From contig DISB01000015.1 in assembly GCA_002421685.1 (NCBI GenBank), positions 119,931 to 183,930 on the forward strand: 64,000 nucleotides of DNA, in the 5' to 3' direction. Positions 41,541 to 49,357 of the stretch are shown piece by piece (the stretch's first letter is position 1; the number at the start of each line of letters is the position of its first letter). The notes below the pieces were generated by a model. The model was not told the origin of the DNA, searched no databases, and was given only the letters and a program-made list of their open reading frames with translations. The position numbers and the translations under genes were made by a program. Source of the DNA: Bacteroidetes bacterium UBA6221 (GTDB lineage Bacteria; Bacteroidota; Bacteroidia; Chitinophagales; Chitinophagaceae).

Positions 41541-42956
41541 TTGGCAAGAAAAGAAAAGGCGCTGGTTCAAAATATTAAGATAGAAGCTTATGCTGCGGAG
41601 GGAAAATGTATAGCACACCTGGAAGATGGCAAGGTACTGTTTGTGCCCAATGCCATACCGGGAGACGTGGTAGATGTGCGGATACTGAAGAGCAAGAAGA
41701 GCTTTGCTGAGGGTAAAGTGGTGAACCTGGTGAGCCCCTCACCTGTAAGAATAGAACCTTTCTGCCCGCATTTCGGCGTATGCGGAGGCTGCAAATGGCA
41801 GATGCTTCCCTACGAGCTGCAGTTGCAATACAAGCAGCAGCAGGTAGCCGACCAACTGAAACGGATCGGCCATGTGGAACTGCCACCTTTGCAAACCATA
41901 CTGGGCAGCCCGCTGCAAACCAATTACCGCAACAAACTGGAATTTACTTTTTGCACACATCGCTACCGTACGCAGGAAGAACTGCAGGCGGCAGAAGGTG
42001 AAGTGCTGGCGCCTGAACCTGCATTAGGTTTTCATGCGCCGGGACTGTTTGACAAGGTTGTCCCCATCCACGTCTGCTACCTGCAGCCCGAGCCTACCAA
42101 TACCCTGCTGAAAGTACTAAGAGAATATACAGAGCAACACCAGCTACCCTACTACGACCACCGCGCGCATACAGGCTGGCTGCGCAATGTGATGCTGCGC
42201 GTAGCCCGCACAGGCGAGGTACTGGTGAACCTGGTGGTGAAATCAGAAAAAAAGAAAGAACGCGAGGCCTTGCTGGAGCATATATACCAAAACGTGCCGG
42301 GCATCACATCGCTGCACTATACCATCAACCCCAAGGTGAACGACAGCGTGCACGACCTGGACGTACAGCTATACAAAGGCAAGGGCTATATAGAAGAGAC
42401 ACTGGAGGATTACCGCTTCATTATATCTCCTAAATCATTCTTCCAGACCAATACTTACCAGGCCGAGGCCCTTTACCGCGTGACGCGCGAGTTTGCAGGA
42501 CTGACCGGCAACGAGGTGCTGTACGACTTGTATTGTGGCACGGGCAGCATAGGCATATTCTGCTCTAAGGGTGCAAAAAAAGTAATAGGCATAGAAGTGG
42601 TGGAAGAAGCCATAGAAGACGCTAAGAAAAATGCCGCGCTTAATGACCTGGAGCATTGCTTATTCTACGCGGGCGATGTGGCAAATATTTGTACCAATGA
42701 GTTCTTTGCAGAACATGGAAGGCCCGATGTCATCATCACCGATCCGCCGCGCGCCGGTATGCACGAAAAGCTGGTGCAGCAACTGCTGAAAATGCGTGCA
42801 CCCAGGATAGTATATGTAAGCTGCAATCCCGCCACCCAGGCCCGCGACCTGCAACTACTCTGTACCGATTACAATGTCACACGCCTGCAGCCGGTAGATA
42901 TGTTCCCGCATACCCACCATATAGAAAATGTAGCGCTGCTGGAACTGAAGGGGTAA
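41541..42956 (+). CDS. rlmD: 23S rRNA (uracil-5-)-methyltransferase, RlmD/RumA type
   Basis: 471-residue SAM enzyme. N-terminal TRAM domain (about 8-65); iron-sulfur cluster cysteines at 75, 81 and 84 (CPHFGVCGGC); SAM loop DLYCGTGSIGI; DPPRAG; catalytic cysteine in VYVSCNPAT. Uses a TTG start, the only start that keeps the full TRAM domain after the -7 box. Whether the target is U1939 or U747 is not certain from sequence; RlmD is the usual annotation. Confidence 0.92.
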   Translation: MARKEKALVQNIKIEAYAAEGKCIAHLEDGKVLFVPNAIPGDVVDVRILKSKKSFAEGKVVNLVSPSPVRIEPFCPHFGVCGGCKWQMLPYELQLQYKQQQVADQLKRIGHVELPPLQTILGSPLQTNYRNKLEFTFCTHRYRTQEELQAAEGEVLAPEPALGFHAPGLFDKVVPIHVCYLQPEPTNTLLKVLREYTEQHQLPYYDHRAHTGWLRNVMLRVARTGEVLVNLVVKSEKKKEREALLEHIYQNVPGITSLHYTINPKVNDSVHDLDVQLYKGKGYIEETLEDYRFIISPKSFFQTNTYQAEALYRVTREFAGLTGNEVLYDLYCGTGSIGIFCSKGAKKVIGIEVVEEAIEDAKKNAALNDLEHCLFYAGDVANICTNEFFAEHGRPDVIITDPPRAGMHEKLVQQLLKMRAPRIVYVSCNPATQARDLQLLCTDYNVTRLQPVDMFPHTHHIENVALLELKG

Positions 42957-42962
42957 GGCTAC

Positions 42963-42995
42963 AGATTTGACAACTTTTAAATAGTTGTCAAATCT
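42963..42995. terminator. Hairpin after rlmD
   Basis: Perfect 13-bp stem AGATTTGACAACT/AGTTGTCAAATCT with a 7-base loop six bases after the rlmD stop. It has only a weak T-rich tail. Confidence 0.55.
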
Positions 42996-43038
42996 TAATT
43001 CATATTGGCACAGTCATAAGTGCAACCAAAGGTGAGTT

Positions 43039-43527
43039 CTACTCCGTCCACTCTTGTGTACTTCTATATCTACCTAATCGCAGGCTAGCAAATTCATCTT
43101 CGCCATTGTTGGAAACCACTCCAAAATATTGGAGCACTTCATTAATCCGTGTCTGCCCATACTCTAGCTGAGTTACTCTCTTATTTTGTTCCCATATAAT
43201 TCCTGACTGCCCCCCTTCACCACCATGATACGCGGCTTCAATGTAGGCAATCCTACCATTAACTATGGTCGTCAGTATTTCATCTTCGATATTTTCGGTC
43301 AAAAGCTCGAAAGTTCCAACATGCTCAGAAGATGAGGAAGTGATTATCTCATTGAATAATTCGACAGTAAAAGGTATTAATGTCAATCCTTGATCTAAAT
43401 TAACTATGGTAGCAGACCGATAACGCCCACTAAAAACCTCAGCTTCATTTTGAGCACATATAAAAGCTTCAAGAAAATATCCCATATATTTTATTAAATG
43501 TAGTCGAGGTATTGGTTCAATATTCAA
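43039..43527 (-). CDS. Orphan hypothetical protein, AT-rich
   Basis: 162-residue soluble protein with no signal peptide or membrane segment. Acidic, with YHGGEGGQSGIIWEQNKRV in the middle. I do not recognise the family. AT-richer than its neighbours and alone on its strand. Immunity proteins of polymorphic toxin systems often look like this, but no toxin gene is adjacent, so this is speculation. Confidence 0.55.
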   Translation of the reverse strand: MNIEPIPRLHLIKYMGYFLEAFICAQNEAEVFSGRYRSATIVNLDQGLTLIPFTVELFNEIITSSSSEHVGTFELLTENIEDEILTTIVNGRIAYIEAAYHGGEGGQSGIIWEQNKRVTQLEYGQTRINEVLQYFGVVSNNGEDEFASLRLGRYRSTQEWTE

Positions 43528-43571
43528 TAAAGATAAGCTGTTCGGCGTAGTCTCCCCTCCTACATCGCAGA

Positions 43572-43660
43572 GGAGGCAGGTCTCCCGACTTGCAAAACGC
43601 CAGCCCCCACTTCACACACCCCCACTTCCCACGACATCAGCTCTATTTTTACCGCCTTAA
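43572..43660 (-). ncRNA. Cobalamin-riboswitch-like element, probably degenerate
   Basis: The minus strand has AAGTCGGGAGACCTGCC (about 43591-43575), very close to the conserved 3' end of cobalamin riboswitches. AAGGCGGT upstream (about 43657-43650) can pair with ACCTGCCT to form the closing helix. The core also has GGGAAGTGGG, but the usual GCTGCCCCCGC region is not seen and the aptamer is short. Read on this strand it precedes the orphan gene at 43527, which has no obvious B12 link. Likely a decayed or variant riboswitch. Confidence 0.38.
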
Positions 43661-43700
43661 AATGCCGGCGGCCAAAAAATTATTTTTTTATTTCAGAATA

Positions 43701-43721
43701 ATACATAGATTTGCGATGTAT
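43701..43721 (+). promoter_or_regulatory. padR-operon promoter overlapped by an inverted repeat
   Basis: TAGATTTG (43706-43713) is a perfect -7 box. It lies within ATACAT-N9-ATGTAT (43701-43706 and 43716-43721), an ATGT/ACAT dyad of the type bound by PadR proteins. The first gene of the operon encodes a PadR protein, so autorepression is likely. Confidence 0.6.
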
Positions 43722-43734
43722 AGACAAACTATCT

Positions 43735-44085
43735 ATGAACAATACAGAACTATTAAAAGGTACACTCAGCACGTTGATACTTCGATTATTGTCGGAGCAC
43801 AAGCGTTTGTATGGATATGAAATAACACAGTTGGTAAAGGAAAAATCGCAGGATAAAATACTGCTGAAGGAAGGTTCTTTATACCCTGCCCTGCACAAAC
43901 TGGAGGCCGACGGACTGGTTACATCAGAGGAGGTATACATTGGCAAAAGGGTAAGACGCTACTATAAGCTGACAGAGCCCGGAAAGAAAGCGACAAGGAT
44001 ATATATAGAAGAGCTGCGTGGTTTCCTGAAAACAATTGAAGAACTGATATTACCATACCCTGATACTTATGTACCGGCTAAGTGA
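43735..44085 (+). CDS. PadR-family transcriptional regulator
   Basis: 116-residue winged-helix protein: LLKGTLSTLILRLLSEHKRL then YGYEITQLV, EGSLYPALHKLEADGLV and RVRRYYKLTEPGKK are the PadR signature. A short C-terminal helix serves for dimerisation. The ATG at 43735 was chosen, 22 bases after the -7 box. It overlaps the next gene by 17 bases and heads a three-gene operon. Confidence 0.93.
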   Translation: MNNTELLKGTLSTLILRLLSEHKRLYGYEITQLVKEKSQDKILLKEGSLYPALHKLEADGLVTSEEVYIGKRVRRYYKLTEPGKKATRIYIEELRGFLKTIEELILPYPDTYVPAK

Positions 44086-44701
44086 ACAAGAGGTGGATAT
44101 AGTTTATGACCGGCTACGGCAGGAAGGTGTAACTAATGTGAAATTAGAACAGGACCTGCTTGACCACTTTTGCAGTTTTATTGAAGAAAGGATGGAGCAA
44201 GGCGCAGGTTTTGAACAGGCATATAAAGAGGCTATCATCGCCATATCGCCCAACGGAATTAAAGAAATTGAATTCGAGCTATTTTTTATTATGAACTTCA
44301 ACAAACAGTTATCTATGAAACGATTCATTTTTTCAGCAGGGTTCCTCGCAGCTTTTTTGCTCTCTACAGGAACGATGTTTAAAACAATGCACTGGCCGGG
44401 AGCAAGCATACTGCTGTTTTCGGCATTTGCCACGCTATTGCTTACGGTGATAGTCACGGCACTGCACCTGGCAAGGTTCTTACGAAACAGGTCTGCATCT
44501 TTCTGGTTCAGGTCGGTAACGGGGCTGACCGCCATTTTCCTCATTTCACTGGGATTTGTATTTAAGACATTTCACATGCCGGGGGCTAATGTTATGTACG
44601 GTCTTGGAACGATTATCCTGAATTTTGTTTTCCTGCCCGTGTTTTTCTACCACATCTATAAATATGGATTTGTCAAAACCAATTCGCATGAAACAGTATA
44701 G
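44069..44701 (+). CDS. Membrane protein with HAAS-like N-terminal domain, GldL-like helices
   Basis: 210-residue protein. The N-terminal ~55 residues (YRLSEQEVDIVYDRLRQEG...LLDHFCSFIEERM) form a helical domain like the HAAS domains that accompany PadR regulators. Four hydrophobic helices follow (about 85-205). Two of them carry the repeated pattern FKTMHWPGA and FKTFHMPGA, similar to the KxMHWPGA segment of the gliding/T9SS motor protein GldL. Overlaps padR by 17 bases and the lipoprotein gene by 14 bases. Probably the signal-sensing partner of PadR. Confidence 0.72.
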   Translation: MYRLSEQEVDIVYDRLRQEGVTNVKLEQDLLDHFCSFIEERMEQGAGFEQAYKEAIIAISPNGIKEIEFELFFIMNFNKQLSMKRFIFSAGFLAAFLLSTGTMFKTMHWPGASILLFSAFATLLLTVIVTALHLARFLRNRSASFWFRSVTGLTAIFLISLGFVFKTFHMPGANVMYGLGTIILNFVFLPVFFYHIYKYGFVKTNSHETV

Positions 44702-45587
44702 TAAATCAGTCATTCTCTCAACAGTTTTCTTTATACCCCTTATCGGTTGTTCGCAACAGCAGGTGGACAATGATTTTATCCCTAAAATTGAAACCCCGCT
44801 GTTTGAGCGCGGTAAGGGGCCGCTTCTGCTGGTAGATGGCGGGCATCACAATTTTCATACACTGGACGACAAGTTTGCCCCTTTTGGAAAGGTAGCGGAA
44901 ATGGACGGCTTTAGTGTCCGGAGTATTCAGGGCGAAATAAAAACCAGGGAATTAAAAGAGGCCAGGACACTGGTAATTGCCAATGCGCTGAATGAAAAGA
45001 ATGCAGATAGCTGGCAGCAACCGGTGTACCCGGCATTTACGCCGGAGGAGGTAAAGCAGATAAGCGACTGGGTATGGAATGGTGGCAGGTTATTGCTCAT
45101 TGCAGACCATATGCCTTTTCCCGGTGCGGCGGCCGACCTGGCTCAATCAATGGGCTTTACTTTTTATGACGGTTTTGCTTTGTGCAGGCCTAAAACTAAG
45201 TTTGATGTTTTCAGCTATAGCAATGGTATGCTGCAACGCAATGAGCTTACTACTTTACATGGCCCTATAGACAGTATCGTCAGCTTCACCGGGCAGGCTT
45301 TCAATATTCCGGATAGCGCTGTGTCGGTCATCACTTTCGATTCCAGCTACAAAGTGTTGCTGCCGGAAGTAGCCTGGGAATTCAGCCGGGATATGAAGAT
45401 GATGCCTGCCGCCGGACTAAGCCAATTAGCTTATAGCCGGTATGGGGCGGGGAAGGTTGTAGTGTCGGGAGAGGCCGCGATGTTTACCGCACAAAGGGCC
45501 GGGGATACCAGGTTCGGTTTAAACGCCCCTTTTGCGCCAAACAATGTAGCGTTATTATTAAATATTCTTGAGTGGTTAAATGAATAA
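44688..45587 (+). CDS. Lipoprotein with DUF4350-like domain
   Basis: 299-residue lipoprotein; lipobox IPLIGC. The mature domain begins PLFERGKGPLLLVDGGHHNFHTLDDKF and has VKQISDWVWNGGRLLLIADHMPFPGAAADLA, features of DUF4350/glutamine-amidotransferase-like Rossmann folds, here with a GHHN near the start and HMPF where a catalytic site would be. Function unknown. The start MKQYSKSV was chosen to give a proper signal peptide; it overlaps the membrane gene by 14 bases, so it is the third gene of the padR operon. Confidence 0.72.
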   Translation: MKQYSKSVILSTVFFIPLIGCSQQQVDNDFIPKIETPLFERGKGPLLLVDGGHHNFHTLDDKFAPFGKVAEMDGFSVRSIQGEIKTRELKEARTLVIANALNEKNADSWQQPVYPAFTPEEVKQISDWVWNGGRLLLIADHMPFPGAAADLAQSMGFTFYDGFALCRPKTKFDVFSYSNGMLQRNELTTLHGPIDSIVSFTGQAFNIPDSAVSVITFDSSYKVLLPEVAWEFSRDMKMMPAAGLSQLAYSRYGAGKVVVSGEAAMFTAQRAGDTRFGLNAPFAPNNVALLLNILEWLNE

Positions 45588-45617
45588 TAGATCTATCATA
45601 AAGTAGTCGAGCCGTAA

Positions 45618-45669
45618 GCAGAGACGCAGAGAATTACGTTAAAAGGAAAGAACTCCTTTGCGTCTCTGC
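45618..45669. repeat. Inverted repeat GCAGAGACGC ... GCGTCTCTGC
   Basis: Arms at 45618-45627 and 45660-45669 with a 32-base loop. This CTTTGCGTCTCTGCG type of element is a common intergenic repeat in Bacteroidota. It follows the padR operon and could be a terminator substitute or a REP-like element. Confidence 0.55.
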
Positions 45670-45721
45670 GGTAAAAACTACTCTTAACTAAATGACATCG
45701 GGATTTAGCGTTGTGCCCCTT

Positions 45722-45787
45722 CAGGAATACTTTACCCGAATCACACCAGCCTCTTACCAGAAGACCCAGGTTGATTCCCCTTAGGCC
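45722..45787 (-). pseudogene. Degenerate second copy of the yccF 3' end
   Basis: About 30 bases of the sequence around the yccF stop (AGAGGCTGGTGT, then ATTCGGGTA and GTATTCCTG) recur here with few changes, 134 bases from the intact copy at 45856-45921 and on the same strand. The coding part further upstream is only loosely alike. No yccF domain is present. Confidence 0.6.
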
Positions 45788-45874
45788 AGTTTTGTGACCG
45801 CACCAACTGATTGTGAATAAAAGTCCCCTGTAAGGGGATTAGGGGTCTGCTCCCGCAGGAATACCCTACCCGAA

Positions 45875-46252
45875 TTACACCAGCCTCTTGCCAAAAGGCA
45901 TGAGGCTTATTTCTACCAGCTTAAAATGCTGGCGGCCAAATGGGATTCCGATAATGCTGAGGTAAAGCAATATGCCGAAGAAAATATGCGATATGGCCGT
46001 CCACAGTCCGCCGCAGAGCAGCCAGATAATGTTGAATAAAACGGAGAAGCAACCCGTACTGCCGGTGTCGCTTACTACTTGCGTACCAAAGGGCGCCAGT
46101 ACTAAAAACCCAACCTTAAAACACTGCAGCCCGAAAGGAATACCCACAATAGTAAGGCATAAAACAAGCCCTCCAATAAAATAGCCCAATGCACTAAAGA
46201 GCCCCCCAAAAACAAGCCATATAATATTCCCTAAAAGATTGAATGGTGCCAT
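45875..46252 (-). CDS. yccF: YccF-domain membrane protein
   Basis: 125-residue inner-membrane protein with two similar halves, each with the YccF repeat: NIIWLVFGGLFSALGYFIGG then TIVGIPFGLQCFK, and NIIWLLCGGLWTAISHIFFG then SIIGIPFGRQHFK. Both end in the L-P-F-G type motif (VLAPFG, LMPFGKRLV). Function unknown. Start MAPFNLLGN chosen. A decayed copy of its end lies just downstream. Confidence 0.88.
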   Translation of the reverse strand: MAPFNLLGNIIWLVFGGLFSALGYFIGGLVLCLTIVGIPFGLQCFKVGFLVLAPFGTQVVSDTGSTGCFSVLFNIIWLLCGGLWTAISHIFFGILLYLSIIGIPFGRQHFKLVEISLMPFGKRLV

Positions 46253-46317
46253 TTTTACAAATAACAGGTTCGCAAATCCGTATTGCAAACCCCGGTCAAA
46301 TGTAGTATTTTCAATCC

Positions 46318-47055
46318 ATGAACCGTTCCCTGTTTTTAAAGCAACTCATTGCATCTGTAGCCATAGGCAGACTGCCTGTTTCGCTCACCAAAAACTTCCG
46401 CAAGATATACCTGATGCAATGTTTTGTGGCGGGATTTCGTCACTACGATGGCATGCAACTGCTGGACAGCATGAAAGAAGGCGACCTGCTGGAGCTGGTG
46501 CGTGAGCCGGGTAACGAATATGATGAATGTGCCATAGCCCTGCACTGGCGGGGTAGGAAGATCGGTTTTATACCCGCCGCCACCAACGAGATGGTGAGTA
46601 TGCTGCTCGACAGCGACGCACTCAGCCTTTTTGCCGTCATCACGCACCTTGAAAAGAACTCGCAACCCTGGGAAAACGTCGCTGTAGCAGTGTACTTTGT
46701 GCAGGAGGTAAATAGGGAACTGCCCGCCCATGCCAGTTACCTCACCCGCATAGAAGCGCCGCACTACCGTACGCTGAAGGATAAGGGTAAAAGGCACAGC
46801 GAACCCACAATGGAAGAACTGTTTGACAGCAGCAACCGGGTCATAAACCTGGATGCGATTCCGGCAGAGCACCATGAGGCAAAAACTTATTTTGAAAAAT
46901 ACTATTCAGACAGGTCTGTCCCAATATCAAAACCCGGCCGGTATGTACAGGTAAAAGACGACGGTATCTACAGCTATATGTACGAAGTGAGTGATGATAT
47001 ACTTAGAGTAAAAAACGACCGGGGAGAAGAATTCCTGGAGTTTTTCCTGGATTAA
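46318..47055 (+). CDS. HIRAN-domain protein
   Basis: 245-residue protein. The HIRAN domain (about residues 33-135) shows FVAGFRHYDGMQLLDSMKEGD, LVREPGNEYDECAIAL and GRKIGFIPAATNEM. HIRAN binds DNA ends, usually as part of helicases or nucleases; here it stands alone with a C-terminal acidic region. Divergent from yccF with a 65-base gap. Probably a DNA-binding or stress protein (inference). Confidence 0.83.
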   Translation: MNRSLFLKQLIASVAIGRLPVSLTKNFRKIYLMQCFVAGFRHYDGMQLLDSMKEGDLLELVREPGNEYDECAIALHWRGRKIGFIPAATNEMVSMLLDSDALSLFAVITHLEKNSQPWENVAVAVYFVQEVNRELPAHASYLTRIEAPHYRTLKDKGKRHSEPTMEELFDSSNRVINLDAIPAEHHEAKTYFEKYYSDRSVPISKPGRYVQVKDDGIYSYMYEVSDDILRVKNDRGEEFLEFFLD

Positions 47056-47623
47056 GGCATTGGGAACAAGAGCCCTGCCCCAGGTAGATTAGCATCCGTC
47101 GCCGTTACCGCCATCCCCCGGCCTGTCGCCCTATGCATAATTTTCCGGGAAAAAACCACGTCACGGCATTTGTTTATAATGGCAATTTTACGTATATTTG
47201 TATAACCCGTAGCACGATTGAAAATAATCGTAACGGGCGCTCTTTGACATAACGATATATCGAAAAAATCAGGTTTTGTTTCCATTTTTTCAAACCTGGA
47301 AACAGGAAACAATTTGGAAACATTTTTCAGGCCAGGTCATTTTTTTTCAAACCCAAAAAAACGGGAACAATTTGGAAACATTTTCCGTGGGCCGGGTCAC
47401 TTTTTTTAAAACCCAAAAACCGGGAACAATTTGCCCGCCCGGCTGAACCCGTTCGGACGGGGAAACATTTTTTTGTTCAAGGCAAGACAATTAAGGTATC
47501 AAAAAGGAACTAAAAAGAACCGTGCATACCCTGCCGGCCGGCTAAAAAACGGAGCAAAACGACCTGCCCCGCCGCGGCGGGGGAACCAATTGGACAAAAG
47601 GTTCCCTGAATATCCAATCCGGA
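47056..47623. other. Long intergenic region with repeats and GC palindromes
   Basis: 568 bases without a convincing gene. It contains three 60-bp tandem repeats (47285-47433), the palindromes GCCGGCCGGC near 47533 and CCCCGCCGCGGCGGGG at 47567-47582. The base composition swings from A-rich to very GC-rich. Short open frames here look like chance. Confidence 0.6.
47285..47433. repeat. 60-bp tandem repeat, about 2.5 copies
   Basis: Units start near 47285, 47341 and 47401. Each has a T7 run, CAAACC or AAACCC, a variable A/C tract, then GGGAACAATTTG (GGAAACAATTTG in the first). The first two continue GGAAACATTTT and end GGCCAGGTCA or GGCCGGGTCA. Unit spacing is exactly 60 for the last two. Confidence 0.8.
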
Positions 47624-48187
47624 CTATTTTTTCGAAATGGTATAGACAATATCCGTAGTATAGGTACCCGCCGGAAAATTGAAGCCCGGTTGCGCCTTAT
47701 ACTTAAAGCCAAAGGTACGCACCCCGCGCTGTCCCGCGCTGATCACCTGTTTCCCCTGTACGTCTATGGGCTGAAATTGTGAAAAGCCGTTCCCGATACT
47801 ACCGCCTGTCGCATTGTTGGTGATGGCGATGCTCAGTACATCACTTACAGGCATTTCCGTATTTAAGGTAGACGGTCCGCTGTACTCAAAATTTTCGGAT
47901 GAAGACGATACGCTTACATCAAAATCGGTAGTGCATTGCAGCGTTACCGTTATCTCCGGGCTTTCGATACCCTCGGCCATAGCGTTGGTACCACCCAGTG
48001 GAAGCTCGACATTGGCGGGCGGCCCCCCGTTGCCATTCCCGTTGCCGGATGAAAAAAGATTGGCGCTCACAACCTCCGCAAGGTTGAGACGCGCAGCCTG
48101 GGTCGAATTGCCGTTAAGGCTCTGAGCCTTTGATACATGGCAAAAACCGGCGAGTGTTAACAGAAGAAAGCAGTGTTTGTTTTTCAT
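47624..48187 (-). CDS. Secreted DUF4402-like protein
   Basis: 187-residue exported protein with a signal peptide ending VSKAQ. A Gly/Asn-rich linker (SSGNGNGNGGPP) is followed by a beta-rich domain (TVTLQCTTDFDVSVSSSS...) ending AGTYTTDIVYTISKK, which is the C-terminal strand pattern of DUF4402 and other pilin-like/spore-coat-U domains. Function unknown. Alone in its transcript. Confidence 0.68.
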   Translation of the reverse strand: MKNKHCFLLLTLAGFCHVSKAQSLNGNSTQAARLNLAEVVSANLFSSGNGNGNGGPPANVELPLGGTNAMAEGIESPEITVTLQCTTDFDVSVSSSSENFEYSGPSTLNTEMPVSDVLSIAITNNATGGSIGNGFSQFQPIDVQGKQVISAGQRGVRTFGFKYKAQPGFNFPAGTYTTDIVYTISKK

Positions 48188-48251
48188 AGATTATTATTCT
48201 ACGGCATAAATATCTACATGAGCCTGCCCGTTTTATAATATCCGGGATAGG

Positions 48252-48281
48252 GTTAACAACCGGTTTGCATAGCGTTAACAA
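48252..48281. repeat. Two GTTAACAA boxes, 21 bp apart
   Basis: GTTAACAA at 48252 and again at 48273, each containing the palindrome GTTAAC. They are spaced two helical turns apart, upstream of the minus-strand gene starting at 48187. Possible operator. Confidence 0.35.
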
Positions 48282-48315
48282 GCGGATAACAGCACCGGCA
48301 TAGTAGAAGGAACAG

Positions 48316-49341
48316 TTAGGGTTGCTTTATCTTATCCAGGGCCGCTTCCAGTATGGCGTCCCTGCCCTGGGCCTCATCGGCAGGTGTGGTATGCACGGTT
48401 ATATCCGGCAATACGCCCTCCTCCAGGTTGCGGCCGTCGTCGGTAGTGAAGTAGGAAGCCGGGTATTCCAGTATCCAGCCGTTGGGCATTTCAGCGCCTA
48501 CTATCCTGCCTGCCCGTCCGCCGGTGGTATCGCCCATCATGGTTACGTTCTGGAAGCCTTTGGCCCCCGTAGCAAACAGGGCAGCCTCGGCCATGGTACC
48601 CCGGTTGGCCAGCAGTACAAATTTCTTAGGGAACTTGACCTTATCGCTTTGCTCTATATAGCTGGTTTGCGCCTCGGTAAAATCACCGCGCTCAGGGCCC
48701 TTTTTATAATAGGCCTTAAACAACACAGCCGAAAGCTTGAAGTTGGTATCCACCCCCATGCGCTTCAGCAGGGTGAAGGCATTGTTGATATCTCCGCCTT
48801 TGTTGTCGCGTACATCAAATATCACGCCGCGGAGATTCGTATCCAGCCGCAGGCCTTCAATAAGAATATCCAGGTGCTCGTCCGTTATCTTGTCTTCAAA
48901 ACTGCCGTAATACACATAACCTATCGAATCTATGACGGTATGTATGAAAGGTCCGGTTTGCCGGTAATCTTTCCAGTAGTAACGTTCCAGCAGGCGACGG
49001 TTAAAGTTGGCGAGGTAGTAGCTGGTATCCGTATAATGGTATTCGGCGAAGGAGGTCTTTAAACTCACCGAGGGGTCGCGCAGGCGCGACAGCATCAGGG
49101 CGCAGGTGTCGTACAATTGGCGGGTGGTCATGCTATCCGTGATCTTTGGCCTGAACTCGCTATAAACCTCATCCCAATTGACCACGCGGTACCCAAAGTA
49201 CACATAGCCCTCCTCGAGCGTCTTCCACATATATTCAAATACTTCGGTGGGTTTCTTGCCTTCGGGTTTGGGCATCAGCAGCCGCTCGCAGGACACAAGT
49301 ATAACCGAACACAATAAAACCGCTATGAACCTCTTCATCAT
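48316..49341 (-). CDS. S41-like lipoprotein with missing catalytic serine
   Basis: 341-residue lipoprotein, lipobox ILVSC. It has the S41 (C-terminal processing) fold: GVIFDVRDNKGGDINNAF and MMGDTTGGRAG. At the place of the nucleophile the sequence is NRGTMAEAAL, where active enzymes have NRGxxSAxx; the codon is GCC (48589-48591), one base from TCC. It is therefore likely a non-catalytic binding protein. The gene is 17 bases after its upstream neighbour, forming a pair. Confidence 0.8.
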   Translation of the reverse strand: MMKRFIAVLLCSVILVSCERLLMPKPEGKKPTEVFEYMWKTLEEGYVYFGYRVVNWDEVYSEFRPKITDSMTTRQLYDTCALMLSRLRDPSVSLKTSFAEYHYTDTSYYLANFNRRLLERYYWKDYRQTGPFIHTVIDSIGYVYYGSFEDKITDEHLDILIEGLRLDTNLRGVIFDVRDNKGGDINNAFTLLKRMGVDTNFKLSAVLFKAYYKKGPERGDFTEAQTSYIEQSDKVKFPKKFVLLANRGTMAEAALFATGAKGFQNVTMMGDTTGGRAGRIVGAEMPNGWILEYPASYFTTDDGRNLEEGVLPDITVHTTPADEAQGRDAILEAALDKIKQP

Positions 49342-49357
49342 TTTTCTGCCTGTGGTA

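Noticed and set aside
47285..47433. CRISPR array
   Set aside because: Units are 60 bp and whole units repeat with no unique spacers; no cas genes near.
47431..47658. 75-codon frame in the repeat region
   Set aside because: It crosses GC palindromes and enters the convergent gene; basic low-complexity product with no family match.
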